This document shows positions 15,065 to 23,434 of a stretch of DNA of 60,415 nt, in pieces; position 1 is the first letter of the stretch; every line of letters starts with the position of its first letter. Below the pieces are notes generated by a model, which was not told the DNA's origin, did not search any database, and worked only from the letters and a program-made list of their open reading frames with translations. A program made the translations under genes and the position numbers. Location: positions 1-60,415 of the forward strand of contig JAIDQZ010000105.1 of the NCBI GenBank assembly GCA_029062005.1, read 5' to 3'. Source of the stretch: Muribaculaceae bacterium. Lineage in GTDB: Bacteria > Bacteroidota > Bacteroidia > Bacteroidales > Muribaculaceae.

Positions 15065-16813
15065 TTATACGTTGAGATCTTTGAGGACTTGGTCGATGTG
15101 AGCATCAGCTTTCTTCACGACTTCCTCATACTGATCCTTGTCGGTGAGATCCTCGCGAACCTCGACATAGAACTTGATCTTGGGTTCTGTGCCTGAAGGA
15201 CGGATGGACACCTTATCGCCGGCTTCAGTGAAGAACTGAAGTACATTGCTTGTCGTCGGGAAGTCCATCTTCGTGAGCTCACCGGTCTTCAGGTTCTTGC
15301 AGTTAAGGTCGAGATAGTCCTTTACTACAACTACATCGCTTCCGGCGATCTGCTTCGGAGGATTCTCGCGGAAGTTCTTCATCATGGCTACTATCTCTTC
15401 TGCTCCGCTCTTTCCGGGACGGACTACGCTAACACCACGCTCACGGCTGAAACCTATTTCGAAATAAATCTGCTTCAGGAGTTCATAGAGGTCCATTCCC
15501 TTGTCGGCAGCCCATGCCGCTATCTCGCACATCAAAGGAACTGCTGAAATAGAGTCCTTGTCGCGCACGAATGTCTCTGCCAGGAATCCATAGCTTTCCT
15601 CACCGCCACCAAGGTAACGACCGGTGCCTTCCTGCTCACGCATTACGTTTGCAATCCACTTGAAACCTGTAAATACATCGAACATACGCACATTGTTCTT
15701 GTCGGCGATGCGCTTGACGGCTTCGGTAGATACAATGGTCTTCACCACGTATTCATTACCCTTCATCAGACCGAGCTCATTATTGCGGGTCATGAGATAA
15801 TAAAGGAAGATCATCAGGATCTGGTTGCCGTTGACAAGCTGGTATTCTCCCTTGCTGTCACGTACCACAAGACCAACACGGTCAGCATCCGGATCGGAAG
15901 CGAGCACAAGGCTTGCACCTACTTCACGAGCCTTCGCTATACCCATAGCCATTGCCTCGGGATTCTCCGGATTAGGAGAAACGACTGTCGGGAAATCACC
16001 TGACTGAACGTCCTGCTCAGGAACATGGATCACATTCTCAAATCCCCACATCTTGAGGGCATCGAACATGAGCATCGAGCCTGTGCCATGGATCGGGGTG
16101 TAGACGATCTTCATGTCGGCATGACGCTTGTCGGCATCAGGAGAAAGAGAAAGTGCATGAATTTCCTTAAGATACGGCTCGTCGACATCCTTGCCTATGA
16201 TCTGGATAAGATCCTTGTTTGGTGTGAATTTGATCTGATCTACAGAAGTTATCTTATTGACGTAAGCGATAGTCTCCACATCATGAGGAGCAATCATCTG
16301 GGCGCCGTCGCTCCAATATGCCTTGTAGCCGTTGTATTCTTTCGGGTTGTGGCTTGCAGTGACCATGACTCCGCTCTGACATCCGAGATGACGGATAGCA
16401 TAGCTTACCTCCGGAGTGGGACGGCATGCATCGAAGAGATATACCTTAATGCCATTGGCTGAGAAAATATCTGCTGCAAGTTCCGCGAACTTGCGGGAAT
16501 TATTGCGTACATCATGACCGATCGCTACGGAGATCTGCGGAAGATCCTTGAAGCAATCCTTAAGATAGTTGGCAAGACCCTGAGTGGCTGCTCCGACAGT
16601 GTATATGTTCATGCGGTTTGAACCGGGACCCATGATGCCGCGGAGACCGCCTGTGCCGAATTCAAGATCCTTATAGAAAGCCTCAATGAGGTCAGTCTTG
16701 TCTTCAGCATCAAGAAGCTGCTTCACTGCAGCGCGAGTTTCTTCATCGTATTGGGGACCAAGCCACTGTTCGGCTTTTGCCACCACTGATTTCATCAGTT
16801 CTTCGTTGTTCAT
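15065..16813 (-). CDS. Phosphohexomutase (phosphoglucomutase/phosphomannomutase family)
   Basis: 582 aa, the usual length of the bacterial alpha-phosphoglucomutase-like group. It interconverts hexose-1- and hexose-6-phosphates through a phosphoserine. GTGGLRGIMGPGSNRMN is near residue 52, the catalytic serine loop TASHNPKEYNGYK near 152, the metal-binding loop DPDADRVG near 305 and the sugar-recognition GGEESYG near 405. The C-terminal phosphate-binding loop is RPSGTEPKIKFYVEVRE. The exact sugar preference cannot be read. The gene stands first in a minus-strand run with the flavin reductase and nadD, and a consensus promoter lies 160 bp upstream. Confidence 0.92.
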   Translation of the reverse strand: MNNEELMKSVVAKAEQWLGPQYDEETRAAVKQLLDAEDKTDLIEAFYKDLEFGTGGLRGIMGPGSNRMNIYTVGAATQGLANYLKDCFKDLPQISVAIGHDVRNNSRKFAELAADIFSANGIKVYLFDACRPTPEVSYAIRHLGCQSGVMVTASHNPKEYNGYKAYWSDGAQMIAPHDVETIAYVNKITSVDQIKFTPNKDLIQIIGKDVDEPYLKEIHALSLSPDADKRHADMKIVYTPIHGTGSMLMFDALKMWGFENVIHVPEQDVQSGDFPTVVSPNPENPEAMAMGIAKAREVGASLVLASDPDADRVGLVVRDSKGEYQLVNGNQILMIFLYYLMTRNNELGLMKGNEYVVKTIVSTEAVKRIADKNNVRMFDVFTGFKWIANVMREQEGTGRYLGGGEESYGFLAETFVRDKDSISAVPLMCEIAAWAADKGMDLYELLKQIYFEIGFSRERGVSVVRPGKSGAEEIVAMMKNFRENPPKQIAGSDVVVVKDYLDLNCKNLKTGELTKMDFPTTSNVLQFFTEAGDKVSIRPSGTEPKIKFYVEVREDLTDKDQYEEVVKKADAHIDQVLKDLNV

Positions 16814-16972
16814 ATTTAGGGTTATATTTAAGTTAATTCATAATTGACAATTCCTAATGCAGAATCTTCTGCCCGACCGAATAGATACACAACCGGTCTG
16901 TCTATAAGACGGCTTGAATCCAAGGGTATGCGATGAAGACAGAAAATACCGTGCTCACTACTAATTCAAACG

Positions 16973-17003
16973 CAAATATAATTAAATTGGATGATAACTG
17001 CAA
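16973..17003 (-). promoter_or_regulatory. Promoter for the phosphomutase gene
   Basis: On the minus strand TTG (17003-17001) and TATATTTG (16980-16973) are separated by 20 bp, matching the Bacteroidota consensus. Confidence 0.6.
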
Positions 17004-17020
17004 GACATTTTTAAATAATA

Positions 17021-17052
17021 TTTGCCTTTATGGCAATAATTCGTTAACTTTG
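17021..17052 (+). promoter_or_regulatory. Promoter for yicC-gmk
   Basis: TTTG at 17021-17024 and TAACTTTG at 17045-17052 with a 20-bp spacer, an exact consensus match. It overlaps the divergent phosphomutase promoter region. Confidence 0.7.
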
Positions 17053-17132
17053 CATAATGAAACCGCCAGGGCTACTCCGACAGAAGTGCCATGGTGTGCT
17101 TATATCTGACAATCAAAACTAATCATCACGCC

Positions 17133-18020
17133 ATGATATACTCTATGACAGGCTTCGGCAGGGGGACTGCAACGGCACCGACAAAGAAAATCACAATTGA
17201 GATAAAAAGTCTTAACTCCAAGCAATTGGATCTGAATATGCGTGTGCCGGGATATTTCAGGGAACTTGAAGTGGATATCCGCAACTCGCTCATGAAGAAG
17301 CTGGAACGTGGCAAGGTAGACTTGTCGGTTATGGTCGAGAATACTGCTCCTGAAGCCCCGGCAAGCGTCAACACGGAAGTTCTCGGCGCGTATAAAAGCC
17401 AGATAGAAAACGCAGCTGAACAATTAGGTGTAAGTGTTCCGGATGATTGGTTCTCAATTCTTATGAGAATGCCGGAATCAATGAAAACACAGCTTCAGAC
17501 TCTCGACGATGCGGATGTAAAGGCATTCCGTAATGCCTGCGAAGAAGCAGCCCGGAATCTGACTGACTTCCGGGAAACAGAGGGAAGAAAACTCTACGCA
17601 TTCTTTCAAGAGAAAACCGGAAATATTGCACGCCTTCTTGAAAAAGTGGAGCCATTCGAAAAAGAACGTGTCATAAAAATCAGGGAAAGACTTGAAACCC
17701 AGCTTTCACGCCTCAACACAATTGAGTATGACAAGGGCAGACTTGAACAGGAACTAATATTCTATATCGAAAAACTTGATGTCACGGAAGAAAAGCTCCG
17801 TCTAAGAAGCCATATCAATTATTTTTTGGAAACCATGGGTGGATCCGATGAAAAGCCGGCATGCGGACAAGGAAAGAAACTCGGTTTCATCGCGCAGGAA
17901 ATGGGCAGGGAAATCAACACACTCGGCTCAAAGGCAAATGATGCCGAGATGCAAAAGATCGTAGTAATGATGAAAGACGAACTGGAGCAGATCAAGGAGC
18001 AGGTGCTTAACGTGCTGTAA
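17133..18020 (+). CDS. yicC: YicC family endoribonuclease
   Basis: 295 aa from the ATG at 17133 (MIYSMTGFGRG), the invariant start of this family. An ATG 14 codons upstream is in frame but would add an atypical extension. Further family signals are KSLNSKQLDLNMRVP near 28, RGKVDLSV near 64, and the C-terminal KKLGFIAQEMGREINTLGSKAND block. Escherichia coli YicC is a metal-dependent endoribonuclease linked to stationary-phase survival and small-RNA decay. The gene precedes gmk, a common arrangement, and the 100-bp gap to gmk includes a small inverted repeat at 18059-18077. Confidence 0.92.
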   Translation: MIYSMTGFGRGTATAPTKKITIEIKSLNSKQLDLNMRVPGYFRELEVDIRNSLMKKLERGKVDLSVMVENTAPEAPASVNTEVLGAYKSQIENAAEQLGVSVPDDWFSILMRMPESMKTQLQTLDDADVKAFRNACEEAARNLTDFRETEGRKLYAFFQEKTGNIARLLEKVEPFEKERVIKIRERLETQLSRLNTIEYDKGRLEQELIFYIEKLDVTEEKLRLRSHINYFLETMGGSDEKPACGQGKKLGFIAQEMGREINTLGSKANDAEMQKIVVMMKDELEQIKEQVLNVL

Positions 18021-18058
18021 TTGAGAATTGGGACTTCAGAATGATTGACCGGCGGACT

Positions 18059-18077
18059 GACGCACGAGCCTTGCGTC
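18059..18077. repeat. Short inverted repeat between yicC and gmk
   Basis: GACGCA (18059-18064) and TGCGTC (18072-18077) flank a 7-nt loop within a G+C-rich patch set in A+T-rich spacer. It may be a dispersed palindromic element; there is no T-tract to make it a terminator. Confidence 0.4.
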
Positions 18078-18120
18078 CCTACCGGGACGATTACATAATT
18101 TTGAATTTAGAGTTATTCTA

Positions 18121-18684
18121 ATGAATAAAGGGAAAATAATTGTACTTTCAGCTCCGAGCGGAACGGGAAAGTCTTCTATTATAAAGAAACTGCTGGAGTA
18201 TCCCGAACTGAATCTCGGGTTTTCAGTGTCGGCTACATCAAGAGCGCCACGCGGTGCGGAACAGCACGGAGTGGAATATTATTTCATAAGTCAGGAAGAG
18301 TTTAAGGAAAAAGCCGAAGCCGGTGATTTTGTAGAATGGGAGGAGGTATATCCCGGGACTTGCTACGGAACGCTCAAAAGTGAAGTGCAGAGAGTGACGG
18401 ATGCCGGACAGAATCTCATAATGGATATTGACGTGAAAGGCGGCATCAACGTAAAGAAATGTTACGGAGATCAGGCAATCACTATCTTCATACTTCCACC
18501 AAGCAAAGAAGAGCTTGAAAGACGTCTCAGGGGACGCGGTACAGATGCCGATGATGTAATCAGAAAACGTCTTGACAAGGCCGACTATGAGCTAAGTTTC
18601 GCATCCCAGTTTGATGTGAATATTGTCAATGACGATCTTGACAAAGCAGTATCAGAAGTCATGCAAATCATAGTCGGGAAATAA
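18121..18684 (+). CDS. gmk: Guanylate kinase
   Basis: 187 aa, typical length. It phosphorylates GMP to GDP. The P-loop is SAPSGTGKSS at residues 10-19, followed by the GMP-binding segment SVSATSRAPRGAEQHGVEYYFIS (about 37-59), the EWEEVYPGTCYGT loop, DIDVKGGINVKK, and the lid RLRGRGTDADDVIRKRL. It is downstream of yicC on the same strand and is followed by a strong terminator-like hairpin that it shares with the convergent wzc-like gene. Confidence 0.96.
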   Translation: MNKGKIIVLSAPSGTGKSSIIKKLLEYPELNLGFSVSATSRAPRGAEQHGVEYYFISQEEFKEKAEAGDFVEWEEVYPGTCYGTLKSEVQRVTDAGQNLIMDIDVKGGINVKKCYGDQAITIFILPPSKEELERRLRGRGTDADDVIRKRLDKADYELSFASQFDVNIVNDDLDKAVSEVMQIIVGK

Positions 18685-18740
18685 GATCCCATCTTATAAA
18701 AATGTGACCTAAATGTCATCCACAGTGGAGTAAGAATACA

Positions 18741-18770
18741 AAAAGCATCGGATTGATCCGATGCTTTTTT
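18741..18770. terminator. Bidirectional terminator between gmk and the wzc-like gene
   Basis: AAAGCATCGGAT and ATCCGATGCTTT form a 12-bp perfect stem with a TG loop, followed by T6 on the plus strand and preceded by A's that serve the minus strand. Confidence 0.85.
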
Positions 18771-18817
18771 GATAAGCTGACTTATTTACAGCATACTGAA
18801 TATTTCCCTTGGACAAA

Positions 18818-21196
18818 TCAGTCTTTCTGTGCATAATAACTCTTGCCGGCACCATAGCCACCGTAGCTTCCACCAGACTCTGTATCGTTGAGCAGAAGGC
18901 ACATATTGTGGTATTCCCTGCTTCTATATACGTTTTCAAGCTCTGAAAGCAATCCCCTTTCGAAAAGACCGGCACGAAGCACGAAGATCGTATTGGTGCA
19001 AACGGTGCTGAAAATTCGTCCGTCGGCAATCATCTGTATAGGGGCGCAGTCAATGAAAATCATATCATATTGCTCCTTCAGCGTATCTATAAGACCGGCA
19101 AGACGACCGTTTTCAAGCAGCTCGGTCGGATTTGGAGGTGTCTTTCCACCCGGAAGGAAATCAATATTCTCATTAAGCCTGCCCTTTACAATGACATCAT
19201 TCACATCAGCCTTACCCAACAGACACTGGGCAAGACCCTTGTCAGGATTTCCAATAAAGGCGGAAGATGAATTGCGACGCATATCGCCATCTATAAGAAG
19301 CACCTTCTTACCGCGTATGGCAAGAGACATAGCCAGATTGACAGTGATGAAGCTTTTTCCCGAACCGGGATTGAAACTTGTGACCATGATCACCGGACAC
19401 TTCTCCTCGCCGTCAAGCATGAAATTGAGATTGGTGCGAACCACCCTGTAAGCCTCGTTGACTACATTTCTGTTGCCCGGCTGAACCACCAGCATGTGAT
19501 CCTTATCATCAAATTTTCTTGAATTGACTTTGGGAATCTCTCCAAGGAACGGAATGCTGAGACCTCTAAGATCATTCTTATTCCTCACCTTGGTATTTGA
19601 AACCTCACGCACATATATTGTGCCCACAGGGATCGCAAGACCCATGATGAAGGCGATCATAATAATTGATGTAGGATTTGGCGAAGTCGGCTCTGAATCA
19701 CCGTTAGGGCGGGCAATAATACGTGTATTATAGGGAGTAAACGCCTGATTGAGCTGATTTTCCTCCTTCTTCTGCAAAAGATAGAGATAAAGGCTTTCCT
19801 TCACCTTCTGCTGACGCTCCACTCCAAGAAGATAGCGTGCCTGCTCAGGATTTGCGGCAAGATTTCTCTCAAATGACAGTTTTTCCTTATTGATATTAGC
19901 TATATCGTTGGAGAGCAGCTTGATCTGATTGTCGATGGAAGCGATGATACTTACACGAGATTCCGCCAACTGGGCATCATACATCTGCACCATGGGATTA
20001 TCTTCAGAAGAATTAGCCACCAGCGAATTGCGATACATGACAGTATTATTATGACTTGCGATCTGGCTCTCAAGCATCTGGCTGTTAATGCCGGAATTCA
20101 CCGGGAATACGCGGGTGAGACTCGCATCCTTTTCAATGAAATCCTTGAGATATTTAGCCATTTGAAGCTGATTGTTGAGCTGCAGAAGATTATTCTTGAC
20201 ATTCTGCTCTTCCGACAGATTTATGGTGGCGCTTGTCACGAGATCCGGAATCTGGTTTTCAGACTTGAAATCAGAAATATCAGAATCCACATCACTTAGC
20301 TCCTTGCTTAAAGACACAAGTCTTTCATCAATAAAATCGGAAGAAGCGAGCGCAACTTCATTTTTGCTGATGATCCAATCCTCATTGTAAATATCAATCA
20401 TTGCATTAAGCACATCTTCAGCACGACGCGGAGAACCATCATTAACAGTCAGATCCACAATTGAAGCTTCTTTTCGCAACTCACTGACAGAAACTTTCTT
20501 GAGCCAATTGGAGACTGCCCCTTTTAAAGAAGAGCGACCAACTTTAATAATGTAGCCGGCATCATCGCCTTCCTCCTTATCCTGACCGTAGAACGGAGTT
20601 TTCTCTATCTTTATCTTTCCAAGAGGCGTCATGACAGACTCGCCGAATTTAATCGGCTTCTTCTGATCGAATTTCATTTTGTCTCTCTTGTAGACGAACT
20701 TGCTCAAGTAGATATTCTCGTTTTCGTCAATCGTTATCTTGAAACGCCCGCTTACGCTCTGAGGCAGCGTCTCGAAAGTTACGGTAACAGGCAGCGACGA
20801 ACCATAAAGCACATTATACCTCAGACCCTCCTTCATGAAATAATTTGTCTGCAGACCAAGACGCTCTACAACCTGGGTCATCAGGTCAGGAGATTCGAAA
20901 TAAGCCATCTCATTGTAGAGGTTGTTGGTAGCGTTGCCTATGCCGAGATCGGAAAACATGGCAAGAGCCGATGTCGAACCGCTCTCTCCGTCCTCCTTTA
21001 TCTCCACTTGCGCTTCCCGCGTATATACAAAAGGTTTCCACGCAATATAGAGAACACCAATACCAATACATGCCATAAGAGAAAGCAGAATCCACTTCCA
21101 TTGTGCGAGAATCGCAGAAAATAATTCTTTAGGAGTAAGTTTTTGCTCTCCTAATTTATTGTTAGGCTTAGTTGTCGAATCAACAATGGGTTCCAT
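18818..21196 (-). CDS. Wzc-type polysaccharide co-polymerase with BY-kinase domain
   Basis: 792 aa. An N-terminal transmembrane helix (WILLSLMACIGIGVLYIAW, about 35-53) begins a Wzz domain; a long periplasmic coiled-coil region follows, then a second helix near 505-525 (IIMIAFIMGLAIPVGTIYV). The cytoplasmic tyrosine-kinase domain has Walker A FNPGSGKSF (about 610), Walker A' VLLIDGDMRR and Walker B IFIDCAP. The C-terminal tail has a tyrosine cluster (SYGGYGAGKSYY) typical of autophosphorylation sites. It controls chain length or export of capsule or exopolysaccharide. No other polysaccharide genes are near, so it is separated from any synthesis locus. A consensus promoter lies about 110 bp upstream. 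Confidence 0.92.
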   Translation of the reverse strand: MEPIVDSTTKPNNKLGEQKLTPKELFSAILAQWKWILLSLMACIGIGVLYIAWKPFVYTREAQVEIKEDGESGSTSALAMFSDLGIGNATNNLYNEMAYFESPDLMTQVVERLGLQTNYFMKEGLRYNVLYGSSLPVTVTFETLPQSVSGRFKITIDENENIYLSKFVYKRDKMKFDQKKPIKFGESVMTPLGKIKIEKTPFYGQDKEEGDDAGYIIKVGRSSLKGAVSNWLKKVSVSELRKEASIVDLTVNDGSPRRAEDVLNAMIDIYNEDWIISKNEVALASSDFIDERLVSLSKELSDVDSDISDFKSENQIPDLVTSATINLSEEQNVKNNLLQLNNQLQMAKYLKDFIEKDASLTRVFPVNSGINSQMLESQIASHNNTVMYRNSLVANSSEDNPMVQMYDAQLAESRVSIIASIDNQIKLLSNDIANINKEKLSFERNLAANPEQARYLLGVERQQKVKESLYLYLLQKKEENQLNQAFTPYNTRIIARPNGDSEPTSPNPTSIIMIAFIMGLAIPVGTIYVREVSNTKVRNKNDLRGLSIPFLGEIPKVNSRKFDDKDHMLVVQPGNRNVVNEAYRVVRTNLNFMLDGEEKCPVIMVTSFNPGSGKSFITVNLAMSLAIRGKKVLLIDGDMRRNSSSAFIGNPDKGLAQCLLGKADVNDVIVKGRLNENIDFLPGGKTPPNPTELLENGRLAGLIDTLKEQYDMIFIDCAPIQMIADGRIFSTVCTNTIFVLRAGLFERGLLSELENVYRSREYHNMCLLLNDTESGGSYGGYGAGKSYYAQKD

Positions 21197-21307
21197 ATAA
21201 AAAAGTCAATTTCTTAAATCATCTTGTAAAATAACGTAAAAATCATTCATTAAGTATAAAATACAGCCCAATCTTGCATATACTGTGCATAATACCAAAT
21301 GATTTTA

Positions 21308-21339
21308 CAAAATTAATAAAAAAAATTGAGATTTGCAAA
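21308..21339 (-). promoter_or_regulatory. Promoter for the wzc-like gene
   Basis: On the minus strand TTTG (21339-21336) and TAATTTTG (21315-21308) are separated by 20 bp. Confidence 0.65.
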
Positions 21340-21420
21340 GCAGCCAGTCCTGACTCTTTGCATGTAAGGACAAAATATAATCAGTGGCAATCAAGGACCA
21401 GTCTCAAAAAAAAAACGATA

Positions 21421-21837
21421 TCAGGATTGGCGGGATGAGAGATAATCGTTGAGTATGATTGCTGCCGCAATTTCATCTACGAGTTCCTTATCCCTTCTTG
21501 CCATTTTCCCAAGACCACCGTCGAGCATAGCTCTATGTGCGAGAGTGGATGTAAACCTTTCATCGAAGCGTTCCACCGGCATTTCAGGCATTTCCTTACG
21601 CAGCTGCCTGAGGAAAGGCTCGATATAACGTGTACTTTCCGAAGGAGATCCATCCATCTGCTTCGGCAGACCAACAATGACCATATCAACAGTCTCCTTA
21701 GAACAGTACTCCTTTAAGAAAACCATAAGATCACACGCCCTGACCGTAGTGAGTCCGTTGGCACATATGCGAAGCGGGTCCGTAACCGCGATACCGCATC
21801 GCTTCCGTCCATAATCAATGGCTAAAAGTCTACCCAT
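21421..21837 (-). CDS. ruvX: Pre-16S rRNA nuclease / putative Holliday junction resolvase YqgF
   Basis: 138 aa RNase H-like fold. MGRLLAIDYGRKRCGIAVTD carries the first catalytic aspartate and the conserved DYGxKRxGxA motif. IVGLPKQMDGSPSE is the family's VGLPxxMDG motif, and ERFTSTLAHRAM with VDEIAAAIILNDYL gives the remaining acidic residues. YqgF proteins trim the 16S rRNA 5' end and have been proposed as resolvases. The gene stands alone on the minus strand, downstream of the rubrerythrin gene and across a 99-bp gap containing that gene's terminator. Confidence 0.93.
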   Translation of the reverse strand: MGRLLAIDYGRKRCGIAVTDPLRICANGLTTVRACDLMVFLKEYCSKETVDMVIVGLPKQMDGSPSESTRYIEPFLRQLRKEMPEMPVERFDERFTSTLAHRAMLDGGLGKMARRDKELVDEIAAAIILNDYLSSRQS

Positions 21838-21874
21838 ATTTCAGAATGATCAATAAGATTATTAAGCATGTAAT

Positions 21875-21909
21875 AAAAAGCACACCCTCCGGCTAAGCAG
21901 AAGGGTGTG
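21875..21909 (-). terminator. Terminator of the rubrerythrin gene
   Basis: On the minus strand CACACCCT and AGGGTGTG (21909-21902 and 21888-21881) form a stem with a 13-nt loop, followed by CTTTTTATT, giving an intrinsic terminator. Confidence 0.75.
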
Positions 21910-21936
21910 GACTCAACATATGTTTATATTAAACAA

Positions 21937-22494
21937 TTATTTCTTGTTGCCAAAAAATCTCTGGTATAGACCGTAGAATCCCTGACCGTGACGAGCCTCG
22001 TCCTTAGCCATCTCGTGCACAGTGTCATGGATAGCGTCAAGATTGGCAGCCTTCGCATTCTTAGCGATTCTCATCTTGTCTTCGTTGGCTCCTGCCTCAG
22101 CGTTCATACGCTTTTCAAGGTTGGTCTTGGTATCCCATACCATATCACCGAGAAGCTCTGCAAACTTAGCTGCATGTTCTGCTTCTTCTAAAGCGTAACG
22201 CTTGAAAGCGTCTGCGATCTCGGGATATCCCTCACGATCTGCCTGACGTGACATAGCGAGATACATACCAACTTCAGTACACTCGCCCATGAAGTGATTA
22301 TTGAGGTCCTTCTTCATTTCGTCATCCACATCCTTGGCTACGCCGAGTTCATGCTCTGTCACGAATTTCAGAAGTTCATTCTGATCAAGCTCCTTAAACT
22401 TAGAAGCGGGAGCGCCACACTGCGGGCATTTTTCAGGTGCGTTTTCGCCTTCTGCCACATAACCGCAGATGGTGCATATCCATTCTTTTGCCAT
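21937..22494 (-). CDS. Reverse rubrerythrin (N-terminal rubredoxin, C-terminal ferritin-like)
   Basis: 185 aa. The rubredoxin domain comes first: CTICGYV (residues 7-13) and CPQCGAP give the four cysteines for an Fe(SCys)4 centre. The di-iron four-helix domain follows, with [31 protein letters not shown] and [10 protein letters not shown] supplying Glu/His ligands. Classical rubrerythrins have the opposite order; this 'reverse' order is known in anaerobes as an NADH-linked peroxide reductase. It should protect a strict anaerobe from H2O2. The gene is monocistronic by appearance, with its own terminator downstream and a TACTTTTG -7 element at 22573-22566 on its strand upstream. Confidence 0.9.
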   Translation of the reverse strand: MAKEWICTICGYVAEGENAPEKCPQCGAPASKFKELDQNELLKFVTEHELGVAKDVDDEMKKDLNNHFMGECTEVGMYLAMSRQADREGYPEIADAFKRYALEEAEHAAKFAELLGDMVWDTKTNLEKRMNAEAGANEDKMRIAKNAKAANLDAIHDTVHEMAKDEARHGQGFYGLYQRFFGNKK

Positions 22495-22636
22495 AATTAT
22501 TTCTTTTTTTGTAATTTGGTTTATACATTAATATTTCGGAGACATCGGCATCAGCCTTATGTCTGCAAAAGTAGAACAATGAATGTCACCGTATGGTTTA
22601 ATAAAAAAATTTTTTCTTTGAGGGCAGGCACTCCAG

Positions 22637-23434
22637 TCAGCGCGCAAGTTCATAGAAAGCAATGGCTGACGCCGCCGCCACATTTAAGGAGTCCACACCG
22701 TGGTGCATCGGAATCTTGACTACATAGTCGGCAGAATCAATCGTAGCGAGAGGCAATCCATCCCCTTCCGTGCCCATCACGACAGCAAGTTTCGGTTCTT
22801 TCTTGAGAACCGGGTCGGCAATATCTACGGAATTATGTCTGAGCGCCATTGCCACAGTTTTGAAGCCATATGCCTTCAGCTGATCAAGTCCACCATCCAG
22901 ACGTGTCCACGGAACGAGGAAGACAGACCCCATCGACACGCGGACCGCACGTCGGTTGAGCGGATCGCAAGCCGTTGGAGTAAGGAACACGGCATCCATG
23001 CCGAGTGCTGCGGCGGAACGGAATATAGATCCTATATTAGTGGTGTCGCTCACATCGTCTATCACCACCACCCTGCCGGCAACCGCACAAATTTCACCGA
23101 CAGACGGAAGAACAGGCCTGCGCATGGCACAGAGGACTCCCCGCGTAAGGGTGTAGCCGGTGATGGAAGCAAGTATCTCGCGGCTGCCCGTATAAACCGG
23201 CACGTCGGGAATCCTTGCAATAATATCGGCGGCATCCCCTGCAATATGCCTGTATTCACACAGAAGGGCAGTCGGGATCATGCCGGCATCAAGTGCCACC
23301 CGAATCACTTTGGGACTCTCGGCAATGAAAACACCATCTTCGGGATGAAGGTAATTGCGGAGCTGAGCTTCCGTCAGCCCCGCAAAAACTTTTATCCGAG
23401 GATCGTCGGCAGACAAGATCTCTACAGGATTCAT
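22637..23434 (-). CDS. TrmH/SpoU family RNA 2'-O-methyltransferase
   Basis: 265 aa. The C-terminal SPOUT domain has the knot motifs: VVVIDDVSDTTNIGSIFRSA (motif 1, with N and R), VVMGTEGDGLP (motif 2, with E) and PMHHGVDSLNVAAASAIAFYE (motif 3, with SLN). An N-terminal substrate-binding region (FIAESPKVIRVALD) precedes it, as in RlmB-like enzymes. It methylates a ribose in rRNA or tRNA using SAM; the target nucleotide cannot be assigned. Its start overlaps the ettA stop (shared base 23434), so the two are translationally coupled. Confidence 0.9.
   Translation of the reverse strand: MNPVEILSADDPRIKVFAGLTEAQLRNYLHPEDGVFIAESPKVIRVALDAGMIPTALLCEYRHIAGDAADIIARIPDVPVYTGSREILASITGYTLTRGVLCAMRRPVLPSVGEICAVAGRVVVIDDVSDTTNIGSIFRSAAALGMDAVFLTPTACDPLNRRAVRVSMGSVFLVPWTRLDGGLDQLKAYGFKTVAMALRHNSVDIADPVLKKEPKLAVVMGTEGDGLPLATIDSADYVVKIPMHHGVDSLNVAAASAIAFYELAR

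Larger units (their letters stand above)
16814..17132. other. Divergent intergenic region between phosphomutase and yicC
   Basis: A 319-bp gap with two back-to-back promoters (given separately). No gene is seen. ATG 17091 opens the yicC frame earlier but lacks family similarity for 14 codons. Confidence 0.6.

Noticed and set aside
18684-18715. A fourth copy of the 38-bp MITE end after gmk (AGATCCCATCTTATAAAA)
   Set aside because: Similarity to AGACCCCATCTCATAAAA covers only about 18 bp and then stops; it may be chance.
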